Assembly: GCA_035309005.1 (NCBI GenBank)
Contig: DATGFP010000155.1
Span: forward strand, 1-64,000
DNA: 64,000 nt
Source of the DNA: DATARH01 sp035309005
GTDB lineage: Bacteria; Pseudomonadota; Alphaproteobacteria; ATCC43930; CGMCC-115725
Reading direction: 5' to 3'
The stretch's first letter is position 1; every line of letters begins with the position of its first letter. This document shows, in pieces, positions 15,184 through 23,743 of the stretch. Made by a program: the position numbers and the translations under genes. Under the pieces are notes generated by a model. The model saw only the letters and a list, made by a program, of their open reading frames with translations, was not told the origin of the DNA and ran no database searches.

Positions 15184-16158
15184 ATGGCGGGCAATTTCAC
15201 GATTCTGGCCGGGACGGTTGGCACCGGAGTGTGGCTGAGCCCCGATGGCGGCGAGAGCTGGAAGCGCGCCGGCGGCGATCTGTGGAACGAGAGCCGGGTG
15301 TACGGGCTCACCGTGCACCCGCACGAGCCGCGCACGGTCTTTGCCGGCGCCAATGACGGCGTCTATAAAAGCCGCGACGGCGGGATGACTTTCGCGCGGC
15401 TCGACTCGCCGATGAACGAGCTCGATGTCTGGCGCATCGCGGTCGACCCGGTCGACCCCGACATCATCTTCGCCGGGACGCGGCCTGCGGCGCTGTTCCG
15501 CTCGGTGGACGGCGGCGCCCACTGGCAGAAACTCGAAGCCGAGATCGCCGAGGAATGCGCCAACGTGCGGATCCCGCGCGTGACGGCGCTGACCGTCGAT
15601 CCGTCCGACCACCGGGTGGTCTGGGCCGGGCTCGAGGTCGACGGCGTCTTGCGCAGCACCGATGGCGGCGACAGCTGGGCGCGCATCCCGACTTCCGGCA
15701 TCCCCGACCCCGACATCCACGACATCGCGGTCGCGGTCAACGGCAAGACGACCGTATTGACCAGCACGCCGCGCGAAATCTTCGCCAGCGGCGATCGCGG
15801 CGCGAGCTGGTATCCGCTGATGGTGCGCGAGCAGTTCAAGCTCGGCTATTGCCGCCATCTGGCGCAGAAGGCCGACGACCCGGCGACGCTCTTTGTCGCG
15901 ACCGGCAACGGCGCCGCCGGCGACAAGGGCGCGATCCAGCGCTCGACCAATGGCGGCAAGAGCTGGCAGGTCGCGACCCTGCCCGACGAACCCAATTCGC
16001 CGATCTGGCAGTTCGCGACGCACGGCGCCGATTCCGGCCTCGTGCTGGCGTGCAGCCATTACGGCGAAATCTACGCCAGCCGCGACGCCGGCGAGCGCTG
16101 GGGCAAGCTGCCGCGCGAGTTCACCGAGATCCGCGGCCTCGCGTGGGTCCCGAACTGA
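15184..16158 (+). CDS. Cytoplasmic Asp-box (BNR) beta-propeller protein
   Basis: A 324-residue protein built from seven Asp-box repeats (S-x-D/N-x-G-x-x-W/F) at about residues 19, 63, 107, 158, 202, 254 and 299: SPDGGESW, SRDGGMTF, SVDGGAHW, STDGGDSW, SGDRGASW, STNGGKSW and SRDAGERW. Each would close a four-stranded blade, giving a sialidase/Vps10-like propeller. There is no signal peptide or membrane segment, whereas many such proteins are exported. No catalytic set (Arg triad, Tyr/Glu) of sialidases is evident, so binding or an unknown enzymatic role is more likely. Start ATG 15184 has GGGAGGAG upstream. It is convergent with the SDR gene, with only six bases between the stops. Confidence 0.82.
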   Translation: MAGNFTILAGTVGTGVWLSPDGGESWKRAGGDLWNESRVYGLTVHPHEPRTVFAGANDGVYKSRDGGMTFARLDSPMNELDVWRIAVDPVDPDIIFAGTRPAALFRSVDGGAHWQKLEAEIAEECANVRIPRVTALTVDPSDHRVVWAGLEVDGVLRSTDGGDSWARIPTSGIPDPDIHDIAVAVNGKTTVLTSTPREIFASGDRGASWYPLMVREQFKLGYCRHLAQKADDPATLFVATGNGAAGDKGAIQRSTNGGKSWQVATLPDEPNSPIWQFATHGADSGLVLACSHYGEIYASRDAGERWGKLPREFTEIRGLAWVPN

Positions 16159-16164
16159 CGCGGC

Positions 16165-16920
16165 TCAGACCGCGAGAAAGCCGCCGTCGACGTAAAGCTC
16201 GGCGCCGGTGATATAGGAAGCATCGTCGGAAGCGAGGAAGAGGACCGCGTTGGCGACCTCGTGCGCCTCGCCCGCGCGGCCTAACGGCACCGACGTCTCG
16301 ATCCACCGCGCGCGCAGCGCCGGGTCGGCGGTGCGGCCCGACGTGCGCATCGGCGGCATCAGGCCCGGATGTACCGAATTGACCCGGATGTTGTCGCGCC
16401 CGTGCTGCACCGCGGCGGCCTTCGTCAGCGTGCGCACCGCGCCTTTCGAGGCGTTGTACGCGACGTGGATGCCGCGCTGGCCGGTGACCCCCGAGATCGA
16501 CGAGATGTTGACGATCGAGCCGCCGCCGGCCTGTTTCATCAGCGGGATCGCGTGCTTCATGCCGAGGAAGGTGCCGGTCGCGTTGACCGCCATGATCTTG
16601 TCCCAGGCCGCGCTGTCGAACAGGTCCTCGACCGCGCTGCCGCTGATCCCGGCGTCGTTGACGAGGATGTCGAGCCTGCCGTACGCCGCGACGGTGGCAT
16701 CGACGGCGGCCCGCCACTCGGCGTCGCTGCTGACGTCGAGCCGCTGGAACATCGCCGCGCCATTGGCCCGGGTGATCTCGTCGACGATTTTTCGGCCCTC
16801 GTCCGCCAGCATGTCGGCGACCACGACCTTCGCCCCCTCGCGGGCGAAAATCCGCGCCATGCTGGCCCCCATCCCCGAAGCCCCGCCAGTAATTAGCGCA
16901 ACCTTGTCCGCGAGCCGCAT
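16165..16920 (-). CDS. Short-chain dehydrogenase/reductase (SDR)
   Basis: A 251-residue classical SDR. The NAD(P)-binding TGGASGMGASMA is at about residues 11-22, DVSS in the adenine pocket, NDAGIS, the catalytic Ser in SSISG, and the YNASK pair. A PG-motif region (VHPGLM) and the typical YITGAELYVDGGF end complete it. The acidic residue at the end of the second strand (VADM) favours NAD over NADP. The start has a TAGGAGG ribosome site. Substrate unknown; many relatives oxidise secondary alcohols or steroids. Confidence 0.92.
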   Translation of the reverse strand: MRLADKVALITGGASGMGASMARIFAREGAKVVVADMLADEGRKIVDEITRANGAAMFQRLDVSSDAEWRAAVDATVAAYGRLDILVNDAGISGSAVEDLFDSAAWDKIMAVNATGTFLGMKHAIPLMKQAGGGSIVNISSISGVTGQRGIHVAYNASKGAVRTLTKAAAVQHGRDNIRVNSVHPGLMPPMRTSGRTADPALRARWIETSVPLGRAGEAHEVANAVLFLASDDASYITGAELYVDGGFLAV

Positions 16921-16955
16921 GACAATCCTCCTACACTCCGCTCGTAATTTTTAAT

Positions 16956-17016
16956 CGTCATCCCCGGGCTTGTCCCGGGGATCCACGTGGATGGCCGGGA
17001 CAAGCCCGGCCATGAC
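16956..17016. repeat. Palindromic intergenic repeat related to families A and C
   Basis: Two hairpins, CCCCGGGCTTGTCCCGGGG and GGCCGGGACAAGCCCGGCC, flank a central ATCCACGTGGAT palindrome. The ends CGTCAT and ATGAC are inverted. Confidence 0.85.
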
Positions 17017-17021
17017 TCGGA

Positions 17022-17225
17022 TTAGGGCCTGCCAGGAGGTGGCAAATCGTTAGCGACCATGCGAATGAAGATTTCCTCGGCGATAATCTTTGTGGCGCGA
17101 TCATACTCACTCCATGGAATTAAGCCGGCTCTCGCCAACTCATCCACGCCCATGCTGGCGACCTGAAGGCACCACATCATGTGCGGGTTATTGGCAACCT
17201 TCTGCCACCAAGCCTCCTTGTCCAT
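17022..17225 (-). CDS. Small hypothetical protein (67 aa), atypical base composition
   Basis: Begins MDKEAWWQKVANNPHMMWCL and continues with an amphipathic, mostly helical sequence ending IRMVANDLPPPGRP. It has a GGGAG ribosome site eight bases before the ATG. No family recognised; a size and Trp/Met content like some phage or toxin-antitoxin accessory proteins is only suggestive. Its GC content is clearly below that of its neighbours, which points to recent acquisition. It sits between a repeat and the end of ettA. Confidence 0.55.
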   Translation of the reverse strand: MDKEAWWQKVANNPHMMWCLQVASMGVDELARAGLIPWSEYDRATKIIAEEIFIRMVANDLPPPGRP

Positions 17226-17261
17226 CTCTAAACTCCCACCAGAATATCGCGCTGATCTGCG

Positions 17262-18944
17262 TCAGGCGCGCACCAGGGGCTTGTATTTGATGCGGTGGGG
17301 CTGGAGGGCTTCGGCGCCGAGGCGGCGGCGGCGGTCCGCTTCGTAATCGGCGTAATTGCCCTCGAACCACTCGACCTGGCTGTCGCCCTCGAAAGCGAGG
17401 ATGTGGGTCGCGACGCGGTCGAGGAACCAGCGGTCGTGGGTGATGATGACGGCGCAGCCAGGAAAGTCGAGCAATGCCTCTTCGAGCGCGCGCAAGGTGT
17501 CGACGTCGAGGTCGTTGGTCGGCTCGTCGAGCAGCAGCAGGTTGGCGCCCTCCTTCAGCATTTTCGCCAGGTGCACCCGGTTGCGCTCGCCGCCCGACAG
17601 TTGCCCGACCTTTTTTTGCTGGTCGGTGCCGCGGAAGTTGAAGAGCGAGCAATAGGCCCGGCTGGCGATCTTGCGGCGGCCGAGGTCGATCTCGTCGGCC
17701 CCGCCGGAAATTTCCTGCCACACCGTGTTGTCGGCGCCGAGCGTATCGCGCGACTGGTCGACATAGCCGAGCTTGACCGTATCGCCGATGCGGAAGCGGC
17801 CGCTATCGGGCTTTTCCTGCTCTGTCACCATGCGAAAGAGCGTCGTCTTGCCGGCGCCGTTCGGCCCGATCACCCCGACAATGCCGCCGGGCGGCAGGCG
17901 GAAGCTCAGTTCCTCGATCAGGAGATGGTTGCCGAAGCCTTTGCGCACGTGCTCGGCCTCGACCACCAGGTCGCCGAGCCGCGGCCCGGGCGGCAATACG
18001 ATCTGCGCCGTCTCGGGCGCCTTCTCGCGGCTTTGCGCGACCAAGGCCTCGTAGGCCGAGACGCGCGCCTTCGATTTCGCCTGGCGGGCGCGCGGGCTTT
18101 GCCGCACCCATTCGAGTTCGCGCTCCAGGGTGCGCTGGCGCGCCTCTTCCTGGCGGCCCTCCTGCACCAGGCGCGCCTGCTTCTGTTCGAGCCAGCCGGT
18201 GTAATTGCCCTCGAAGGGGATGCCGTGGCCGCGGTCGAGTTCAAGGATCCAGCCCGCCACCTCGTCGAGGAAATAGCGGTCATGGGTGACCGTGACGACG
18301 GTGCCGGGATAGTCCTTGAGGAACCGCTGCAGCCACGCCACCGACTCGGCGTCGAGGTGGTTGGTCGGCTCGTCGAGCAACAACAGATCGGGGCGCTGCA
18401 GCAATAGCCGGCACAGCGCGACGCGGCGCCGCTCGCCGCCCGAGAGCGTCGCGACCGAGGCTTCGCCCGGCGGGCAGCGCAGCGCGTCCATCGCGATCTC
18501 GACCGTGCGGTCGAGGTCCCAGGCGTCGGCGTGGTCGATCTTTTCCTGCAACTCGCCCTGTTCGGCGATGAGGGCATCCATCTCCTCGGGCGACAATTCC
18601 TCGCCGAAACGGGCGTTGACCGCCTCGAAGCGGTCGAGCAGGGCCTTGGTCTCGGCCAGCCCCTCCATGACATTGCCGGCGACGTCCTTCGCCGCATCGA
18701 GCGCCGGCTCCTGCGGCAGAAACCCCACCTTGACGCCTTCCGCCGCCCACGCCTCGCCGGAAAATTCCGTTTCCTCGCCGGCCATGATGCGCAACAGGGT
18801 CGATTTGCCGGCGCCGTTGAGCCCGAGCACCCCGATCTTGGCGCCCGGCAGGAACGACAGCCAGATGTCGCGCAACACCTCGCGCCCGCCGGGATAATTC
18901 TTGCCCAATCCCTTCATCACATAGATGTACTGGTAGGCTGGCAT
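17262..18944 (-). CDS. ettA: Energy-dependent translational throttle protein EttA (ABC-F)
   Basis: A 560-residue ABC-F ATPase with two nucleotide-binding domains and no membrane segments. Walker A motifs are GLNGAGKST and GPNGAGKTT; signatures LSGGERRRVALCRLL and LSGGERNRVHLAKML; Walker B LLLLDEPTNHLD and LLLLDEPTNDLD. The start MPAYQYIYVMKGLGK and the arm insertion in domain 1 are characteristic of EttA, which binds the ribosomal E site and gates the first peptide bond according to ATP/ADP ratio. Length matches the family (about 555). No strong ribosome site is visible before the ATG. Confidence 0.95.
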   Translation of the reverse strand: MPAYQYIYVMKGLGKNYPGGREVLRDIWLSFLPGAKIGVLGLNGAGKSTLLRIMAGEETEFSGEAWAAEGVKVGFLPQEPALDAAKDVAGNVMEGLAETKALLDRFEAVNARFGEELSPEEMDALIAEQGELQEKIDHADAWDLDRTVEIAMDALRCPPGEASVATLSGGERRRVALCRLLLQRPDLLLLDEPTNHLDAESVAWLQRFLKDYPGTVVTVTHDRYFLDEVAGWILELDRGHGIPFEGNYTGWLEQKQARLVQEGRQEEARQRTLERELEWVRQSPRARQAKSKARVSAYEALVAQSREKAPETAQIVLPPGPRLGDLVVEAEHVRKGFGNHLLIEELSFRLPPGGIVGVIGPNGAGKTTLFRMVTEQEKPDSGRFRIGDTVKLGYVDQSRDTLGADNTVWQEISGGADEIDLGRRKIASRAYCSLFNFRGTDQQKKVGQLSGGERNRVHLAKMLKEGANLLLLDEPTNDLDVDTLRALEEALLDFPGCAVIITHDRWFLDRVATHILAFEGDSQVEWFEGNYADYEADRRRRLGAEALQPHRIKYKPLVRA

Positions 18945-19039
18945 CGGGCTATTTTCGCGGGCTGTGGCGGTGGGTGCGAGGTAGAGATCGGCACCCGGCG
19001 CGTCAAGGCCGTTATCGAAATCGAGGGGAGTGAGGGAAA

Positions 19040-20125
19040 ATGCTGTTTACCTGCCGACCGCCCGGCGCGCGCATCCCGGGGCGTTTTCCGGGGCCGGCGC
19101 ATGCCCGCGGCAAATGGTTCACCCTCGACATCCACTGCCACGTGCGCAGCGCCAAGGCGGCCGAACTGGCCGAGAGCCACGACGAGGTGACGCGCTGGTT
19201 TCTCGAAAAGGCGGCGAACGACAAGAGCCAGGCGATCAACCGCGGCAACTCCCAGCGCACCCAGTTCCAGGGCCATTCGGCCGAGCAGCGCATCGCCGAC
19301 ATGGACCACATGGGGATCGACATCCAGGCGATCTCGCCGGCGCCGCGGCAGACCTATTACGGCGCCGAGCCCGATCTCGGGCGCGAGCTGGCGCGCCTCC
19401 AGAACGACGAGATCGCCGAGATCTGCGGGCGCTACCCCGACCGCTTCATCGGCCTCGGCACGGTGCCGCTGCAGGCGCCGGAGCTCGCGATCGCCGAATT
19501 GGAACGGCTGCACAAATCGCTCGGGTTCCGCGGCATCGAGATCATGACGCATGTCGCCGGCGAGGATCTGTCCGAGCCGCGCTTCCGCAAGATCTGGGCC
19601 CGCATCGAGGAATTGGGATTGCTCGTCTTCATGCATCCCGACGGCTTCACCGAGGCGCGCCGGTTCAACGAGCATTATTTCGCCAACGTGATCGGCAACC
19701 CGCTCGATTCAACGGTCGCGGTGCATCACCTGATCTTCGGCGGCGTGCTGCAGGACCACCCCAACCTGAAGATCGTCGTGGCGCATGGCGGCGGCTACTT
19801 GCCGGCCTATTCCGGGCGGATCGACCACGCCGCTTCGGCCCGCCCCGACACCTGCGAGCATCTGCGCCACATGCCGACGACCTACCTGAAGCGGCTGCAT
19901 TTCGACGCGCTCGTTTATACCCACCACCAGCTGCAATACCTCGTCGACCAGTATGGCGCCGACCATATCCTCGTTGGCACCGACTATCCGGCCGACATGG
20001 GCGAAGTTGACCCGATCGGCTTTATCGAGGGCTGCCCCGGCCTCGACGATGTCGAGCGCCGCGCCATCCTCGGCCGCAACGCCGCCCGCCTCCTCAACCT
20101 GGAAATGCCGACCAAGCCCGGCTGA
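19040..20125 (+). CDS. Amidohydrolase family 2 protein, ACMSD-like decarboxylase/hydrolase
   Basis: A 361-residue TIM-barrel amidohydrolase of the type that includes aminocarboxymuconate-semialdehyde and gamma-resorcylate decarboxylases. The metal site is suggested by LDIHCH (about residues 29-34), MHPDGF with the middle His, VVAHGGGYLP, and the C-terminal Asp in LVGTDYPADMGEVDP. Relatives remove CO2 from aromatic or muconate-type acids with a Zn2+ ion, in line with the ring-cleavage genes elsewhere in the window. A GTGAGGGA ribosome site precedes the start. The first 25 residues are basic and Pro-rich and may not be part of the fold; a later start is possible. Exact substrate unknown. Confidence 0.82.
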   Translation: MLFTCRPPGARIPGRFPGPAHARGKWFTLDIHCHVRSAKAAELAESHDEVTRWFLEKAANDKSQAINRGNSQRTQFQGHSAEQRIADMDHMGIDIQAISPAPRQTYYGAEPDLGRELARLQNDEIAEICGRYPDRFIGLGTVPLQAPELAIAELERLHKSLGFRGIEIMTHVAGEDLSEPRFRKIWARIEELGLLVFMHPDGFTEARRFNEHYFANVIGNPLDSTVAVHHLIFGGVLQDHPNLKIVVAHGGGYLPAYSGRIDHAASARPDTCEHLRHMPTTYLKRLHFDALVYTHHQLQYLVDQYGADHILVGTDYPADMGEVDPIGFIEGCPGLDDVERRAILGRNAARLLNLEMPTKPG

Positions 20126-20163
20126 CCGACCCGCCCGGCCGCCGCCGATGAGACTGAAACGCC

Positions 20164-20242
20164 CGGTCACCCCCGCGCAAGCGGGGGTCCAGAGCTGGCG
20201 ACGGTTGGTTGCCCCTGGATTCCCGCGTGCGCGGGAATGACG
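20164..20242. repeat. Palindromic intergenic repeat, family A
   Basis: Hairpins CCCCCGC-GCAA-GCGGGGG and TTCCCGC-GTGC-GCGGGAA with inverted outer ends. It separates two convergent genes, where it may serve as a bidirectional transcription end. Confidence 0.88.
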
Positions 20243-20250
20243 ATTGAACC

Positions 20251-21450
20251 CTAGCCGCCGAAGGCGGCGATGCCGGTTTGGGCGCGCCCGAGGATCAGGG
20301 CGTGGATGTCGTGGGTGCCCTCGTAGGTGTTGACGGTTTCGAGGTTCATGACATGGCGGATGACGTGGAATTCGTCGTGGATGCCGTTGCCGCCATGCAT
20401 GTCGCGGGCGAGGCGGGCGACCTCCAAAGCCTTGCCGCAATTGTTGCGCTTCAGCATTGAGATCGCCTCGGCCGGGCAGCGGTTTGCGTCCTTCAGGCGG
20501 CCCAGCCGCAGGCAGGCGGTCAGCCCGAGGGTAATCTCGGTCTGCATGTCGACGAGCTTTTTCTGGATCAGCTGGTTGGCGGCGAGCGGCCGGCCGAACT
20601 GCTTGCGCTCCAGCGTGTAATTGCGCGCCGCGTGCCAGCAGAATTCGGCCGCGCCCAGCGCCCCCCAGGCGATGCCGTAGCGCGCCCCGTTGAGGCAGGA
20701 GAAGGGGCCGCGCAGCCCGCTGACCCCGGGCAGCAGGTTTTCCTCCGGCACGAACACGTCGTCCATCACGATTTCGCCGGTCGCCGAGGCGCGCAGGCTG
20801 AACTTGCCGTGGATCTTCGGCGCCGTGAGCCCCTGCATGCCCTTTTCCAGGATGAAGCCGCGGATGATTCCGTCCTCGGTCTTGGCCCACACGACGAAGA
20901 CATCGGCGATCGGCGCGTTGGTGATCCACATCTTGGCGCCGTTGAGGCGGTAGCCGCCGGGCACCGCCTTGGCGCGGGTTTCCATGCTGCCGGGGTCGGA
21001 GCCGTGGTTGGGCTCGGTCAGCCCGAAGCAGCCGACCCATTCGCCGCTCGCCAGCTTCGGCAGGTATTTCCGGCGCTGTTCCTCGCTGCCGAAATCCCAG
21101 ATCGGGTACATGACGAGGCTCGACTGCACGCTCATTGCCGAACGGTAGCCGCTGTCGACGCGCTCGACCTCGCGCGCAATCAGGCCATAGGAGACGTAAT
21201 TGGCGCCGGCGCAGCCATAGCCCTCGATGGTCGAGCCGAGAAAGCCCAATTCGCCCATCTCGTTCATGATCTCGCGGTCGAAGCGCTCCTCGCGGTTGGC
21301 GGTCAAGACCCGCGGCATCAGCTTGTCCTGGCAATAGGCGCGGGCGCTGTCGCGCACCAGGCGCTCGTCCTCGCTCAGTTCATCGTCGAAAAACAGCGGG
21401 TCGGCCCAGTCGAACGCGGCGGGCTGGTCGTGTCTGTCGCTACCGCTCAT
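20251..21450 (-). CDS. gcdH: Glutaryl-CoA dehydrogenase
   Basis: A 399-residue acyl-CoA dehydrogenase whose sequence follows the glutaryl-CoA dehydrogenase pattern: FDWADPLFFDDELSEDERLV at the N-terminus, YGCAGANYVSYGLIAREVER, the flavin/substrate loop FGLTEPNHGSDPGSM and WITNAPIADVFVVWAK. The catalytic Glu lies in NTYEGTHDIHALILGRAQTG. The enzyme oxidatively decarboxylates glutaryl-CoA to crotonyl-CoA in lysine, tryptophan and aromatic degradation, giving electrons to ETF. I placed the start at the ATG at 21450; upstream in-frame sequence is the terminator and promoter region. TATTAT about 25 bases upstream may be the -10. Confidence 0.93.
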   Translation of the reverse strand: MSGSDRHDQPAAFDWADPLFFDDELSEDERLVRDSARAYCQDKLMPRVLTANREERFDREIMNEMGELGFLGSTIEGYGCAGANYVSYGLIAREVERVDSGYRSAMSVQSSLVMYPIWDFGSEEQRRKYLPKLASGEWVGCFGLTEPNHGSDPGSMETRAKAVPGGYRLNGAKMWITNAPIADVFVVWAKTEDGIIRGFILEKGMQGLTAPKIHGKFSLRASATGEIVMDDVFVPEENLLPGVSGLRGPFSCLNGARYGIAWGALGAAEFCWHAARNYTLERKQFGRPLAANQLIQKKLVDMQTEITLGLTACLRLGRLKDANRCPAEAISMLKRNNCGKALEVARLARDMHGGNGIHDEFHVIRHVMNLETVNTYEGTHDIHALILGRAQTGIAAFGG

Positions 21451-21533
21451 GGCAATCCTCGGGAGTTCGACATCCGCTATAATAACGCTTGTCCGCGCGG
21501 CGCGAGCGTTTTGCCCGACCGGGTGCTGCCACG

Positions 21534-21556
21534 AAAAAGGGCGCCGCGGGGCGCCC
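21534..21556 (-). terminator. Rho-independent terminator of mucR
   Basis: GGGCGCC (21539-21545) pairs with GGCGCCC (21550-21556) around a four-base loop. On the minus strand the stem is followed by five T residues (21538-21534). It lies 25 bases beyond the mucR stop. Confidence 0.8.
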
Positions 21557-21581
21557 TTTCCGGCGGGCTCGGCGAGCCGCG

Positions 21582-22031
21582 CTATTTCTTGGCGGCGCCA
21601 CGGCCGGAACTGCGCCCGGTGCCGCGGCCGAGGCCGATTTTCTTGGCGAATTCGGAGCGCTGCTCGGCGTATTTCGGCGCCACCATCGGATAATCCGGCG
21701 CCAGGCCCCACTTCGCGCGGTATTCGTCGGGCGTCATCGCGTAGGTCGAGCGCAGATGCCGCTTCAGCATCTTCAGCCGTTTGCCGTCCTCCAGGCAGAT
21801 CAAATATTCGGCGGTGACCGATTTGCGGATCGGCACGGCCGGCTTCTGCGGCTCGGCCGGCGCTTCCGCCAACTGTCCTTCAAGGCCGCGCAGCGAATTG
21901 TAGACCGCCTGAATAACATCGGCGAGCTGCCCGGTCGGCAGACTGTTGTTGCTGACATAGGCCGAGACGACCTCGGCGGTCATCCGCAACAGTTCTTCTT
22001 CGGCCATCTTGGGCGCCGCCGCTTCTGCCAT
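21582..22031 (-). CDS. mucR: MucR/Ros-family transcriptional regulator
   Basis: A 149-residue MucR-type regulator. The DNA-binding part is the prokaryotic zinc-finger-like region KSVTAEYLICLEDGKRLKML followed by KRHLRSTYAMTPDEYRAKWG. The first zinc-ligand Cys of Ros is present only as a single Cys (YLICLEDG), as in many MucR proteins that may not need zinc. An N-terminal oligomerisation helix and a basic C-terminal tail (RGTGRSSGRGAAKK) are typical. MucR proteins silence exopolysaccharide, motility and cell-cycle genes in alphaproteobacteria and bind AT-rich DNA. The ATG at 22031 has a GGGGGAG ribosome site; a TTG four codons earlier is less likely. Confidence 0.92.
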   Translation of the reverse strand: MAEAAAPKMAEEELLRMTAEVVSAYVSNNSLPTGQLADVIQAVYNSLRGLEGQLAEAPAEPQKPAVPIRKSVTAEYLICLEDGKRLKMLKRHLRSTYAMTPDEYRAKWGLAPDYPMVAPKYAEQRSEFAKKIGLGRGTGRSSGRGAAKK

Positions 22032-22417
22032 GTTCTCCCCCAATCATGCTTTGCGCTGATCGAATGGCCACAATCGCAGATCGATTTGTTCCTGTCAACC
22101 AAAACTCCCGGGTGAGAACAGTAATGGGCAACAGCCGGCCCGGCCACGACTTGCCCGCGCCCAAAGTTTTGCGCCGCCCGCCTTTGTATGCGCCGGCTTG
22201 CGGCAGCTTCTAATCAATTGTTTCAGCTTTTCATTGATGTTTTCCCGGGCGCGCGGCGGGGGCGATGCGGCTCCGGCCGGCTCGTCGTCGGCGCGACGCG
22301 ATGTCTGGTAGGCGGCTGACATCGCCACCCGAGATATGGTAGATGTGACCCGGCGGCACGCCGCCGCGCTCGCTTCCCCCTCGCGCATGAGGTGCTGTCC
22401 TGGCGATCTCTACTGCT
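22032..22417. other. Divergent mucR-glyA intergenic region
   Basis: About 390 bases without a convincing gene. The left part is comparatively AT-rich and contains the likely mucR promoter; AT-rich DNA upstream of mucR would suit autoregulation. The right part is GC-rich and leads into glyA, with a GAGGTG at 22389-22394. No riboswitch fold was recognised. Confidence 0.5.
22070..22098 (-). promoter_or_regulatory. Candidate mucR promoter
   Basis: On the minus strand a perfect TTGACA (22098-22093) is followed after 17 bases by GATTGT (22075-22070), about 39 bases before the mucR ATG. The -35 is consensus and the -10 weak. Confidence 0.45.
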
Positions 22418-23731
22418 TTGCCGTTGTCGGCCGCGCCGGCGCCCGGCTTCTTTGACGACACTCTGGCCGATTGCGACCCGGAACTGGCCGCCGCGATCGC
22501 CGGCGAACTGCACCGCCAGCAAAGCCAAATCGAGCTGATCGCCAGCGAAAACATCGTCTCGCGCGCGGTCCTCGAGGCGCAGGGCTCGGTGCTGACCAAC
22601 AAATACGCCGAAGGCTATCCCGGGCGGCGCTATTACGGCGGCTGCGAGTTTGTCGACGTCGCCGAGCGGCTGGCGATCGCCCGCGCCAAGGAGTTGTTTC
22701 ACTGCGGCTTCGCCAATGTGCAGCCGCATGCCGGGGCGCCGGCCAACGAGGCGGTCTATCTCGCGCTGCTCAAGCCCGGCGACGCCATTCTGGGCATGTC
22801 GCTGGCGGCCGGCGGCCACCTGACGCACGGCGCGCCGCCCAACATCTCGGGCAAGTGGTTTCATGCCCACACCTACGGGGTGCGCGCCGAGGACGGGCGG
22901 ATCGACTTCGCCGAGGTCGAGCGCCAGGCCGAGACGCAGCGGCCGAAACTGATCATCGCCGGCGGCAGCGCCTATGCGCGGATCATCGATTTCGCGCGGT
23001 TCCGCGAAATCGCCGACCGGGTCGGCGCCTATCTGATGGTCGACATGGCGCATTTCGCCGGACTCGTCGCGGGCGGGGCGCATCCGAGCCCCTTGCCGCA
23101 TGCCCACGTCGTCACGACGACGACCCACAAGACGCTGCGCGGCCCGCGCGGCGGGATGATCCTGACCAACGACGCGGAGATCGCCAAGCGCATCGACTCG
23201 GCGATCTTCCCGGGCCTCCAGGGCGGCCCCTTGATGCATGTCATCGCGGCCAAGGCGGTGGCGCTCGGCGAAGCCCTGCAGCCGAGCTTCGCGGCCTACG
23301 CGCGGGCCGTCGTCGCCAACGCGCAGACGCTGGCCGCGACGCTCGCGGCGCAGGGCCTCGCGATCGTCTCCGGCGGCACCGACACGCATCTCATGCTGGT
23401 CGATCTGCGCCCGATGGGGCTCACCGGCCGCGACGCCGAACAGGCATTGGAGCGCGCCGGCATCACCTGCAACAAAAACGGCATCCCGTTCGACCCGCAG
23501 CGCCCGACCATCACCTCGGGCATCCGGCTCGGCTCGCCGGCGGCGACGACGCGCGGCTTTGGCGTCGCCGAATTCCGCCAGATCGGCGAGTGGATCGCCG
23601 AAGTGCTGCGCGGCCTGGCGAAGGCGCCGGACGCAAATGCCCAGACCGAGGCGCAGGTGCGCGCGGCGGTAGCGGCGCTGTGCGCCCGCTTCCCGATTTA
23701 TTCTGGCCCGATCTACCCTGGCCCGATCTAG
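22418..23731 (+). CDS. glyA: Serine hydroxymethyltransferase
   Basis: About 437 residues. The enzyme interconverts serine and glycine with tetrahydrofolate, using PLP. The PLP lysine is Lys238 in VVTTTTHKTLRGPRGGMI; IELIASENIVS and TNKYAEGYPGRRYYGGCEFVD are SHMT signatures. No ATG exists before the second hundred residues, so a non-ATG start is forced by the conserved N-terminus (GFFDDTLADCDPELAAAI). TTG at 22418 is given here, but CTG at 22400 has the better-placed ribosome site (GAGGTG, six bases before). The C-terminus ends in a small duplication, YSGPIYPGPI. nrdR follows after 12 bases, a conserved alphaproteobacterial pairing. Confidence 0.93.
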   Translation: MPLSAAPAPGFFDDTLADCDPELAAAIAGELHRQQSQIELIASENIVSRAVLEAQGSVLTNKYAEGYPGRRYYGGCEFVDVAERLAIARAKELFHCGFANVQPHAGAPANEAVYLALLKPGDAILGMSLAAGGHLTHGAPPNISGKWFHAHTYGVRAEDGRIDFAEVERQAETQRPKLIIAGGSAYARIIDFARFREIADRVGAYLMVDMAHFAGLVAGGAHPSPLPHAHVVTTTTHKTLRGPRGGMILTNDAEIAKRIDSAIFPGLQGGPLMHVIAAKAVALGEALQPSFAAYARAVVANAQTLAATLAAQGLAIVSGGTDTHLMLVDLRPMGLTGRDAEQALERAGITCNKNGIPFDPQRPTITSGIRLGSPAATTRGFGVAEFRQIGEWIAEVLRGLAKAPDANAQTEAQVRAAVAALCARFPIYSGPIYPGPI

Positions 23732-23743
23732 ACGGAGGACGAC

